Assembly: GCA_021788515.1 (NCBI GenBank)
Contig: JAJYKN010000024.1
Coordinates: forward strand, 1 to 9,002
DNA length: 9,002 bases
From: Nitrospirota bacterium
GTDB taxonomy: Bacteria > Nitrospirota > UBA9217
Reading direction: 5' to 3'
Within the stretch, counting starts at the first letter, position 1; every line of letters begins with the position of its first letter. A program made the translations under genes and the position numbers. Of the stretch, positions 1 to 5,794 are shown piece after piece. Under the pieces are notes generated by a model. The model had not been told where the DNA came from. It did not search any database and saw only the letters and a list, made by a program, of their open reading frames with translations.

Positions 1-1
1 G

Positions 2-292
2 AGTATCGGCGTCGATGAGAAAAAGCCCAAGGCAGCCGCAACCGGCGTGATCACGGGTGCGGAAGTGTACGTTCCGCTTGAGGGCATCATCGACCTGGCG
101 CAGGAGCGCGACCGGCTCCAGAAGGAAATCGCGAAGATCTCCAAGGACATCGACGTATTCTCCAACAAACTTTCGAACAAGAACTTTGTGGACAAGGCGC
201 CCAAGGAAGTGGTGGAGAAGGACACCGCCAAGCTTGAGGAGTTCAAGGCGAAGCGGGACAAGCTGGAGCAGAGCTTGAAAATGCTGGTGTAG
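2..292 (+). CDS. valS: Valyl-tRNA synthetase, C-terminal fragment
   Basis: Only the last 96 codons are present; the gene begins before the window. ValS attaches valine to tRNA-Val in the cytoplasm. The visible part is the C-terminal tRNA-binding arm, a long antiparallel coiled coil. It starts with EVYVPLEGIIDLAQERDRLQ, continues as a charged heptad-like helix rich in Lys and Glu, turns around the conserved NKNFVDKAP segment, and returns as a second charged helix ending in LEQSLKMLV. The 'F-x-x-K-A-P-x-x-V-V' turn is typical of this domain in ValS. The frame is open from base 2 to a TAG stop at 290-292. The catalytic domain and its HIGH and KMSKS motifs lie upstream and cannot be seen. No hairpin terminator follows; the next 60 bases hold the repeat-rich leader of the next gene. 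Confidence 0.93.
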   Translation, partial: SIGVDEKKPKAAATGVITGAEVYVPLEGIIDLAQERDRLQKEIAKISKDIDVFSNKLSNKNFVDKAPKEVVEKDTAKLEEFKAKRDKLEQSLKMLV

Positions 293-302
293 GGTCTTTT
301 TT

Positions 303-347
303 GTCGGACAGGCCCGACTGGTCTGACAAGTCCGACTTGTCAGGAGC
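303..347 (+). repeat. Five degenerate 9-nt direct repeats in leader of four-helix-bundle gene
   Basis: Five consecutive 9-nt units run through the valS/four-helix-bundle spacer: GTCGGACAG, GCCCGACTG, GTCTGACAA, GTCCGACTT and GTCAGGAGC (consensus about GTCCGACNN). The last unit contains the SD sequence. Read from base 304 the tract would encode SDRPDWSDKSDLS, but that frame differs from the gene starting at 354. The same 9-nt word recurs in frame inside that gene at 707-742. Confidence 0.8.
323..343. promoter_or_regulatory. Perfect 21-bp palindrome overlapping the SD site
   Basis: CTGACAAGTC, one central C, then GACTTGTCAG is a perfect 10+1+10 palindrome. Its right edge covers the first two bases of the AGGAG SD (342-346) of the ATG at 354. 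It could be an operator, or an mRNA hairpin that partly hides the ribosome site. It arises from the surrounding 9-nt repeat, so it may also be incidental. Confidence 0.5.
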
Positions 348-353
348 AAAACT

Positions 354-941
354 ATGCGCGACAAGAGCGATTTAATCCCGCCCCATGGCGGTTACCGCAA
401 GCTGCGCAGTTTCCAAAGCGCTCAAATCGTGTACGACTCAACCGTAGTCTTCTGCGATCGATTCGTGGACAAACGCTCGCGCACGCACGACCAGATGGTC
501 CAGGCTGCGCGGAGCGGCGTCCAAAACATCGCGGAAGGCAGCATGGCCTCCGCGACCTCCAAGAAGACCGAACTCAAGCTGACCAACGTGGCGAAGGCCA
601 GCCTGGAAGAACTGCTTTTGGATTACGAGGACTTTCTCCGCCAGCGGGGAATGCGCCTTTGGGACAAAAATTCTCTGGAAGCGCTCGCAGTGCGGAAACG
701 CTATCAGTCCGACCCGTCCAACACGTCCGATATGTCAGATCCTTATTCCATTAAAACCGCCACCGCCGAAACCGCGGCAAACACTCTCCTCTGTCTTGTC
801 AACCAGGCCAGCTACCTACTCGGCCGACAATTAGAAAAACTTGAGCAGGTTTTTCTTTCCGAAGGCGGCTTCACCGAGCGGCTTTACCAGAAACGGCAGG
901 CTGCGCGTAAAGACCTCAATAGCGGGAAGCAAGACCGATAA
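354..941 (+). CDS. Four-helix-bundle protein with C-terminal suffix domain (S23/IVS-like family)
   Basis: The 195-residue protein has two helical parts. Residues 11-115 form a four-helix bundle of the 23S rRNA intervening-sequence/S23 type, with PHGGYRKLRSFQSAQIVYD at the start, QMVQAARSGVQNIAEGS at 48-63 and a KASLEELLLDYEDFLRQRG helix. Residues about 138-182 (ANTLLCLVNQASYLLGRQLE, then EGGFTERL) match my memory of the 'four helix bundle suffix' domain. Between them, residues 119-130 are four S-D/N-x triplets encoded by a 9-nt DNA repeat. The ATG at 354 has AGGAG at 342-346, seven bases away. Family members often lie in ribosomal intervening sequences or as orphan genes; the fold is also that of the retroelement accessory protein Avd, but no reverse transcriptase is visible here. 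The molecular function is unknown. Family confidence is good. Confidence 0.85.
   Translation: MRDKSDLIPPHGGYRKLRSFQSAQIVYDSTVVFCDRFVDKRSRTHDQMVQAARSGVQNIAEGSMASATSKKTELKLTNVAKASLEELLLDYEDFLRQRGMRLWDKNSLEALAVRKRYQSDPSNTSDMSDPYSIKTATAETAANTLLCLVNQASYLLGRQLEKLEQVFLSEGGFTERLYQKRQAARKDLNSGKQDR
707..742 (+). repeat. Four in-frame 9-nt repeats encoding an SDx linker
   Basis: GTCCGACCC, GTCCAACAC, GTCCGATAT and GTCAGATCC are four tandem 9-nt units. They encode S-D-P, S-N-T, S-D-M and S-D-P between the bundle and the suffix domain. The units resemble those at 303-347 upstream of the same gene. Linkers of this kind probably vary in copy number. Confidence 0.75.
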
Positions 942-977
942 GTCTATTCTCATCACGTTGCATCAAGGAACTCGATT

Positions 978-1391
978 GTGAGAAAAGAAACTAAACCGCT
1001 CCCTTCCGCGCCGAAAGCTTGGTTGAAAGAAATCGCCGCCGCATATCTTGACGCGGAAGAGGCGATCCCGTTCGGTCCTTTGGCCGGAGTGGTGATTATG
1101 AAAAAGGACTTGTTCCACTTGGCCCCCGCCGTGTGTCTCAAGTTCAGGGGGCTGGAACAGAAGAAGAATATCAAGAAAGTGACGGAAGCCGCCCTGAGCA
1201 GTTATGTTGCAACGCTGGACACTGCGCTGGAGGCCATGGCGGACCCGCAGATGGCGTTTGCCTTCTGTTACATTGCGAGTCACTTCGGGTTGGGGCTTTT
1301 GACCGACGAAGAGGCGACCGGCATATTGGAATATGTTGAGAAGCATCTGGATGAACTGAGAAGGATGATACCGTGTGGCGGGCCGTTGTAA
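978..1391 (+). CDS. Hypothetical protein, 137 residues
   Basis: I do not recognise this protein. It starts with GTG at 978, supported by AAGGA at 965-969, eight bases upstream; no better in-frame start is visible. The 137 residues look soluble and mostly helical: a basic N-terminus (MRKETKPLPSAPKAWLKEIA), an FGPLAGVVIMKKDLFHLAPA stretch at about 32-51, and alanine-rich helices ending in the acidic GILEYVEKHLDELRRMI. There is no clear signal peptide; the stretch at 86-107 (MADPQMAFAFCYIASHFGLG) is moderately hydrophobic but interrupted by charged or polar residues and unlikely to span a membrane. It follows the four-helix-bundle gene by 36 bases and could share its transcript. No catalytic motif is apparent. 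That it is a real gene rests on the SD site, the open frame and plausible composition. Confidence 0.6.
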   Translation: MRKETKPLPSAPKAWLKEIAAAYLDAEEAIPFGPLAGVVIMKKDLFHLAPAVCLKFRGLEQKKNIKKVTEAALSSYVATLDTALEAMADPQMAFAFCYIASHFGLGLLTDEEATGILEYVEKHLDELRRMIPCGGPL

Positions 1392-1596
1392 ATGGGCGGT
1401 CAATGTGAAGTGGACTGAACAAAGGTAAATGGGCGACCCCCGGAGGCCCGTCCGCCACCGGCTCAATGACTTTGCCGATATCCCGGCAACGACCGCCGAA
1501 TCCGATGCCATGAGCAAAAATGCGAAAAAAGCAGGACTTCAAGTTCGAAGGCTTGACCAGCTGATATGTCTTTATGTGCATTGCAAAGGAGGAATT

Positions 1597-2406
1597 ATGA
1601 GCAACTCTGATTTCGACTACGATGTCGTGGACCCGAATGCTTCCGAGCAAATTGTTCCCGTTTATCCTGTTGCCCAGTGGCACAATGGGCAGCAGGCGCT
1701 CAAGGCCCTCGGGGGCGTGCAATTCTCCGGTGGTGTGGTCCTGCCGGAAAAGTATCTGTCCGATGGCTCTTCTTTTCCCGGCTGGACAAAGGAGCGGATA
1801 ACCTTTCGCAGCGGGAAGGAAGAAAACGCTTTGACGGCGCATAAAATCAGTATAGCCCCGATCCGTACTCGCTTTCGCTGGTTTGCGAGGCAGGGCGCGG
1901 AAACAGCCTATTATCCTCGCCAGGCCTTCGTCATGGGCGCGAACATGCGAGGGCATTTGCAGGTGCTTGCGGCAATGCAAGGGGCTTCCGATCCGATCGT
2001 GATTACCTTCAAAGGGAAAGCTTCTCAAGCGTTTGAGTCTCTGCTGAAGGATTTCGGTGCAAAGGTTGCACAGGCGGCCAACCGGCAGGCGCCGAAAGGA
2101 AAGGCCCTTCCGCGCTACGCATTCTGGATGCCCATCGCTCCCGGTCCGCATACCAAGGCTGGAGGCGCAGGGCACGAATCGGTTGTGACCCTTCCGACTC
2201 TTGGTTTGGCCGCGGACATTACCCCGGAGTATCTGCGGTCGCTGTACATCGGTCGCGACAGCCTGATCCGCTTTCAAGAGTGGCACCAGGAAGCCGGCGC
2301 CTGGGTCGATGCCTGGGAGAAGAGCGGCGTGGAGCATGGCGACACCGCTACGGACCATGATGAGGAACCGGATGGCGGACAGGCGCAGAAACCAAATGTC
2401 TTGTGA
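1597..2406 (+). CDS. Hypothetical protein, 269 residues, possibly plasmid/phage-type
   Basis: The frame is open from 1429, but the ATG at 1597 follows AAAGGAGGAATT, the strongest SD in the window, so I start here. The 269-residue product is soluble. It has an acidic N-terminus (MSNSDFDYDVVDPNASEQ), a central mixed alpha/beta part with FSGGVVLPEKYLSDG (43-57), PGWTKERITF (61-70), ISIAPIRTRFRWF (84-96), PIVITFKGKASQAFESLLKDF (133-153) and YAFWMPIAPGPHTK (174-187), and an acidic, disordered tail (EHGDTATDHDEEPDGG). I cannot assign a family firmly. The outline loosely recalls DUF5895-like proteins of plasmids and phages, but that is a weak memory match. It stands alone between an unrecognised gene and nadC and looks like accessory DNA. 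Its stop codon lies inside the probable nadC -35 box. Confidence 0.65.
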   Translation: MSNSDFDYDVVDPNASEQIVPVYPVAQWHNGQQALKALGGVQFSGGVVLPEKYLSDGSSFPGWTKERITFRSGKEENALTAHKISIAPIRTRFRWFARQGAETAYYPRQAFVMGANMRGHLQVLAAMQGASDPIVITFKGKASQAFESLLKDFGAKVAQAANRQAPKGKALPRYAFWMPIAPGPHTKAGGAGHESVVTLPTLGLAADITPEYLRSLYIGRDSLIRFQEWHQEAGAWVDAWEKSGVEHGDTATDHDEEPDGGQAQKPNVL

Positions 2407-2429
2407 AAAGCAGATTAACAATATATAAT
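2401..2429 (+). promoter_or_regulatory. Sigma70-like promoter for nadC
   Basis: TTGTGA at 2401-2406, a 17-bp spacer and a perfect TATAAT at 2424-2429 make a good housekeeping promoter. The -35 box overlaps the stop codon of the preceding gene. Transcription would start near 2436, giving a leader of about 100 bases before nadC. I see no recognisable riboswitch in that leader. Confidence 0.65.
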
Positions 2430-2534
2430 CACGGATAAATGGGTATTCCTGTGTTTATGCCATCGGATCGTTACCTGACCCTTGGAAGACATCCTCGTTT
2501 AGCTGATTGAGAAATTATTTATTCGGAGTTTGAT

Positions 2535-3362
2535 TTGGACCACAATCTAAAAAAACTTGTAGAACATGCTCTTTTCGAAGATCTCGGTCCCGGTGACGTA
2601 ACATCGGAGGCAACGATCAGTCCGGAGTCCCTGTCCATTGCCGCGATGCTGGCGAAGCAGGACCTTGTTCTGGCCGGTCTTGACGTTGCCCGCGCCGTCT
2701 TTCTGTATCTTGATCCCGATATCCAATTTACCCCTTTTGCGCACGATGGCGAAAGGGTAAAGGCCGGCACCGAGATCGCGAAACTGTCCGGGAACACACG
2801 TGCCTTGCTTGCTGCCGAGCGTGTGGCCTTGAACCTTCTCCAGCATTTGTCCGGCATCGCGACGTTGACGGCAAAGTATGTTGAGCAGGTGAAGGGTTTG
2901 AAGGCCGAAGTGCTCGATACGAGAAAGACGCTGCCCGGTTTGCGGCAGCTCGAAAAGTACGCAGTAAAGATCGGCGGCGGGAGAAATCACCGTTTCGGTT
3001 TGTACGACGGCGTGCTGATCAAAGACAATCACATCAAGGCCTCGGGCAGCATCACGAAGGCCGTAGAAAACGCGAGGAAGTCAGCCCATCATCTCCTGAA
3101 GATCGAAGTAGAGACCTCGTCGCTTGACGAGGTCCACGAGGCGCTCTCGGCACGAGCGGAGATCATCATGCTCGACAACATGCCGCTCGGCCTGATGCGC
3201 GAGGCGATGAAGCTCATTGCCGGGAAAGCCCTGGTTGAGGCGTCGGGCAATGTGACGCTCGAAACCGTCCGCGCCATCGCCGAGACAGGCGTTGATTTCA
3301 TATCCTCGGGAAGCCTGACCCACTCGGCTCCGGCTGCGGACATCAGCATGAAGATAAAATGA
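2535..3362 (+). CDS. nadC: Nicotinate-nucleotide pyrophosphorylase (quinolinate phosphoribosyltransferase)
   Basis: NadC converts quinolinate and PRPP to nicotinate mononucleotide, CO2 and pyrophosphate in de novo NAD synthesis in the cytoplasm. The 275-residue length is normal. Family signatures run in order: EDLGPGDVTSE (15-25), ERVALNLLQHLSGIAT (95-110), DTRKTLPGLR (128-137), GGGRNHRFGLYDGVLIKDNH (147-166), the metal/PRPP-side EVE (191-193) and LDN (213-215), EASGN (235-239) and the phosphate-binding SSGSLTHS (257-264). These include the arginines, lysines and acidic residues expected in the active site. The start is TTG at 2535 with GGAG at 2525-2528, six bases away; no in-frame ATG lies nearby upstream. 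It has its own promoter and is followed by an 85-base spacer containing an inverted repeat. nadA and nadB are not in the window. Confidence 0.96.
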   Translation: MDHNLKKLVEHALFEDLGPGDVTSEATISPESLSIAAMLAKQDLVLAGLDVARAVFLYLDPDIQFTPFAHDGERVKAGTEIAKLSGNTRALLAAERVALNLLQHLSGIATLTAKYVEQVKGLKAEVLDTRKTLPGLRQLEKYAVKIGGGRNHRFGLYDGVLIKDNHIKASGSITKAVENARKSAHHLLKIEVETSSLDEVHEALSARAEIIMLDNMPLGLMREAMKLIAGKALVEASGNVTLETVRAIAETGVDFISSGSLTHSAPAADISMKIK

Positions 3363-3370
3363 GAGGGTCA

Positions 3371-3439
3371 AGGGTCAAGTAGCAAGGGTCATGGATGGAA
3401 TTATTGAGAGTGTTTCCTTGACCCCTGCCCCGTGACCCT
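3371..3439. repeat. Imperfect inverted repeat (24-nt arms) before birA
   Basis: Bases 3371-3394 can pair with 3416-3439: 19 of 24 positions are complementary, with a 21-base loop. The arms are built from a repeated word, AAGGGTCA, on the left (also at 3365-3371) and its complement (TTGACCC, TGACCCT) on the right. No T tract follows, so it is not a typical terminator. The right arm ends eight bases before the birA ATG. Confidence 0.7.
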
Positions 3440-3447
3440 GTATTTAA

Positions 3448-4425
3448 ATGTATAAAGAAAAAATTCTGAACCTCCTGCGCTTATCCCGCACCGCCTATCT
3501 CTCCGGCGAAGAGCTTGCGCGAAAGACCGGCGTTTCCCGGACCATGGTATGGAAGCACATCAAGTCGCTTGAGCGCGACGGGTTCGGGATCGAAGCAATG
3601 CCGTCGCAGGGGTACCGTATTACCTTTGAGCCTGATATCCTTCGCCAAAACGATATCAAGCAGGGGCTCAAAACAAAAGTCGTTGGAAAAGAAACACACC
3701 TGTTCCCTGAGATTGCGTCGACCAACACGCTTGCCATGGAGATGGCGACGCAGGGAGCAGCCGAGGGGACTGTCGTGATCGCCGAGCTGCAGACCGGGGG
3801 CAAAGGACGGCTCGGCAGGAAGTGGATATCACCAAAAGGAAACCTGTATCTCAGCGTCATTCTGCGGCCGAACATCCCGATGCATAAAGCGCCGATCATT
3901 ACGCTGATGGGCGCCGTGGCAGTAACGTCCGCCATACGGAACCTGTGCAACGTCCGCGTAGCGATTAAATGGCCGAATGACCTTCTTATCGCGAACAGGA
4001 AAGTAAGCGGGCTCCTGACTGAAATGAGCGCGGAGCAGGACCGGATCAGGCACCTGGTGCTCGGCATCGGCGTGGACGTGAACATGGAGCAGGACAGCCT
4101 GCCCCCGGACCTGCGGCCGCTCGCAACCACGCTTGCGGCGGAAGCTGGAACTAAAATAAACCGCACCGAGCTGCTCCGGGAGATCCTTCGTCAACTGGAC
4201 TATTGGTATCAGGCCTTTCTCAGCAATACCGCCGGCGTGCTGCGAGAATGGGAAAAGCTCAACATGACCATTGGCAACCGCATCACTGTGAGCGGCGCAG
4301 GCGAGACGCTTGAGGGCCTGGCCCAGGGTATCGATGAAGAGGGCAGGCTCATCGTGCTGCGTGACGACGGCGCTACGCGGCACGTTGCGGCGGGAGATGT
4401 GAGTATCGTGAAAGGGAAAAAATGA
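3448..4425 (+). CDS. birA: Biotin--[acetyl-CoA-carboxylase] ligase / biotin operon repressor
   Basis: BirA makes biotinyl-5'-AMP and transfers biotin to the carrier lysine of carboxylases; with the N-terminal DNA-binding domain it can also repress biotin genes. The 325-residue protein has all three parts. There is a winged helix-turn-helix at about 1-60 (SGEELARKTGVSRTMVWKHI, then LERDGFGIEAMPSQGYRI). The catalytic core carries STNTLAMEMA (91-100), the biotin/ATP loop GKGRLGRKW (118-126), GNLYLSVILRP (131-141), KWPNDLL (174-180) and the catalytic-lysine region RKVSGLLTEM (184-193). A C-terminal SH3-like beta domain covers about 275-322. Unusually, no SD precedes the ATG at 3448; the preceding bases are the arm of an inverted repeat and an AT-rich TATTTAA. 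The start still fits the family N-terminus. Group II (repressor-type) BirA is inferred from the intact wHTH. Confidence 0.96.
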   Translation: MYKEKILNLLRLSRTAYLSGEELARKTGVSRTMVWKHIKSLERDGFGIEAMPSQGYRITFEPDILRQNDIKQGLKTKVVGKETHLFPEIASTNTLAMEMATQGAAEGTVVIAELQTGGKGRLGRKWISPKGNLYLSVILRPNIPMHKAPIITLMGAVAVTSAIRNLCNVRVAIKWPNDLLIANRKVSGLLTEMSAEQDRIRHLVLGIGVDVNMEQDSLPPDLRPLATTLAAEAGTKINRTELLREILRQLDYWYQAFLSNTAGVLREWEKLNMTIGNRITVSGAGETLEGLAQGIDEEGRLIVLRDDGATRHVAAGDVSIVKGKK

Positions 4426-4426
4426 C

Positions 4427-4502
4427 ACGGGGACGCGGCGAGAGGGAGACGGGGGGACGAAAAATTAATTCTCCCCGTCACCGCGTCGCCCAGTCTCCCC
4501 GT
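4427..4502. repeat. GC-rich imperfect inverted repeat between birA and coaX
   Basis: The spacer folds on itself in three blocks: ACGGGGA (4427-4433) with TCCCCGT (4496-4502), GGCGA (4437-4441) with TCGCC (4486-4490), and GACGGGGGG (4448-4456) with CTCCCCGTC (4471-4479, one G-T). The loop is AT-rich (4457-4470). The arms are themselves made of a loose GACACGGGG/GACGCGGCG word. It begins right after the birA stop and ends 11 bases before the coaX SD. It may be a bidirectional RNA structure or a REP-like element. Confidence 0.7.
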
Positions 4503-4522
4503 CTGCTCTACCCGGAGGAATC

Positions 4523-5287
4523 ATGTTACTAGCCATTGACATCGGAAACACAAACGTCGTTCTCGGCGTCTTCGACGAGGAAAGACTCGTCGAGAACTGG
4601 CGCGTGGGCACCAACACGCAGATCACGCCCGATGAGTACGCGATGATCTTCAAGGATCTCTTCGGCTTTGCCAAACTCGAGTTCCAGCAGATCACCGGGG
4701 TCATCATCTCGACAGTCGTGCCGCCGCTTTTGCCGGTGATGATCGAAATGTCGCGGAAATACTTCCGCATCGAGCCCCTGGTCGTTACACACGAACTCAA
4801 GACCGGCATCACGATCCGCTATGACAACCCCAAAGAGGTGGGCGCCGACCGGATCGTGAACGCGGCAGCAGCGTATCAACGCTACGGCGGCCCGATCATC
4901 ATCGTGGATTTCGGCACGGCCACGACCTTCTGCGCCGTCACCGCCGCCGGCGAATACCTGGGCGGGGCGATCTGCCCGGGCGTAAAGATCTCCGCTGAGG
5001 CCTTGTTCCAGCGGGCATCGAAGCTGCCGCGCGTCGAACTCACGAAGCCGGCGAAGGTGATCAACGCCGATACGATCAGCGCCATGCAGTCGGGCATCAT
5101 CTACGGCTATGCAGGCCTCGTGGACGGCATTGTGGAGCGGATGAAGCAGGAACTGTCTCTTGCTGCCAAGATAATAGCCACCGGCGGATTGGCGGAGTTG
5201 ATTTCTCCGGAAACGAAGAGCATCCAGGAGATAAAACCTCAGTTGACGTTAGATGGCCTGCGGCTCTTGTTTGAAATAAATCACTGA
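4523..5287 (+). CDS. coaX: Type III pantothenate kinase
   Basis: CoaX phosphorylates pantothenate with ATP, the first step of coenzyme A synthesis. The 254 residues match the usual length of about 255. It belongs to the ASKHA fold: the phosphate-1 motif LLAIDIGNTNVVLGVF (2-17, Asp6), GADRIVNAAAAY (107-118), the phosphate-2/catalytic segment IIIVDFGTATTF (125-136, Asp129), GGAICPGVKISAEAL (147-161), NADTISAMQSGIIYGYAGLVDG (starting at 181) and the adenosine loop IIATGGLAELI (217-227). The ATG at 4523 follows GGAGGA (4514-4519). Type III enzymes are typically not inhibited by CoA and need a monovalent cation; both points are family knowledge. The gene follows birA, a common pairing, separated by a long inverted repeat. 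A T-run at about 5305-5311 follows the stop, without a convincing hairpin. Confidence 0.96.
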   Translation: MLLAIDIGNTNVVLGVFDEERLVENWRVGTNTQITPDEYAMIFKDLFGFAKLEFQQITGVIISTVVPPLLPVMIEMSRKYFRIEPLVVTHELKTGITIRYDNPKEVGADRIVNAAAAYQRYGGPIIIVDFGTATTFCAVTAAGEYLGGAICPGVKISAEALFQRASKLPRVELTKPAKVINADTISAMQSGIIYGYAGLVDGIVERMKQELSLAAKIIATGGLAELISPETKSIQEIKPQLTLDGLRLLFEINH

Positions 5288-5359
5288 ATTTTCAACGACA
5301 ACGGTTTTTTTCGGACGCTTTTCAGGAAATATCCCGCGCCTCCATTTCTTCCCGCAACC

Positions 5360-5388
5360 TTGACGATTCCCCCTTTTTATGATATTTT
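5360..5388 (+). promoter_or_regulatory. Sigma70-like promoter for response regulator-galT
   Basis: TTGACG (5360-5365), a 17-bp spacer and TATTTT (5383-5388) form a plausible promoter. The predicted transcription start near 5395 leaves about 22 bases before the ATG at 5417 and keeps its SD. This argues against any start upstream of 5417, because the alternative TTG at 5360 would be the -35 box itself. Confidence 0.55.
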
Positions 5389-5416
5389 TGCTTTACGGCT
5401 GATGTTAGGAGAACAG

Positions 5417-5794
5417 ATGAAGATTCTTGTTGTCGATGATGAAGAAGGCGCTCGCGAGTTGTTTAATACCATTTTGAGCGATGAAGGTTATGAAGTCGCC
5501 CTGGCCGACAGCGGCGAGGGTGCGCTGGATCTGTTCAAGAATCAGCCCTTCAATCTGGTGATCACGGACATTAAAATGCCGGTCATGGACGGCCTCCAGC
5601 TTTTGCAGGAGATCAGAAAGATGGGATCAAAGACCGACGTGATCATGGTCACGGCATACGGCGAAGTCGAAAGCTATCTCAAGGCCATGAGCCTCGGCGC
5701 AGCCGAATACATCAATAAACCCATCCGCATCAAGGAATTGAAGCGGATCGTGCACAAAGTCCTGACGGAGCAGAAGGCGAGGTCAGGCAGCTGA
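5417..5794 (+). CDS. Single-domain response regulator (CheY/Spo0F-like receiver)
   Basis: This 125-residue protein is a receiver domain with no output domain. Receiver landmarks are all present: the acidic pair D8-D9 in MKILVVDDEE, the phosphoacceptor D51 in LVITDIKMPVMDGL, the switch threonine T79 in VIMVTAYGE, and K101 in the INKP loop. It should take phosphate from a histidine kinase and act through protein contacts, like CheY, Spo0F or phosphorelay intermediates. No kinase is in the window. The ATG at 5417 follows AGGAG (5407-5411, five bases) and gives a canonical receiver N-terminus, so I prefer it to the longer frame from 5360. Its TGA stop shares one base with the ATG of the GalT-family gene (TGATG), so the two are probably translationally coupled. 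The DAxGxxA segment, here DSGEGALDLF, is also typical. Confidence 0.93.
   Translation: MKILVVDDEEGARELFNTILSDEGYEVALADSGEGALDLFKNQPFNLVITDIKMPVMDGLQLLQEIRKMGSKTDVIMVTAYGEVESYLKAMSLGAAEYINKPIRIKELKRIVHKVLTEQKARSGS

Noticed and set aside
1429..1596. Longer N-terminus (56 extra codons) for the 269-residue protein, starting at ATG 1429
   Set aside because: The ATG at 1597 has a near-perfect SD at 1586-1593, while 1429 has only a weak AAAGG very close to it. The extra residues are Arg/Pro rich and look like translated non-coding DNA.
1171..2421. Long minus-strand open frame of 416 codons opposite the 978 and 1597 genes
   Set aside because: Its composition (Arg, His, Cys, Ser, Pro rich) is that of an antisense shadow, it has no recognisable domain, and the plus-strand genes have good SD sites.
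2430..2534. Riboswitch in the roughly 100-base nadC leader
   Set aside because: No recognisable riboswitch core and no clear stem pairs were seen by eye.
3363..3447. CRISPR-like array in the repeat-rich nadC-birA spacer
   Set aside because: The repeats are short words of 7-8 bases in both orientations with irregular spacing, and no cas genes are present.
5288..5359. Rho-independent terminator after coaX
   Set aside because: There is a run of seven T near 5305-5311 but I could not find a stable hairpin before it.
5360..5416. Extended response regulator start at TTG 5360
   Set aside because: The bases from 5360 match a -35 box, the SD at 5407-5411 serves ATG 5417, and receivers normally start at MKILVVDDE.
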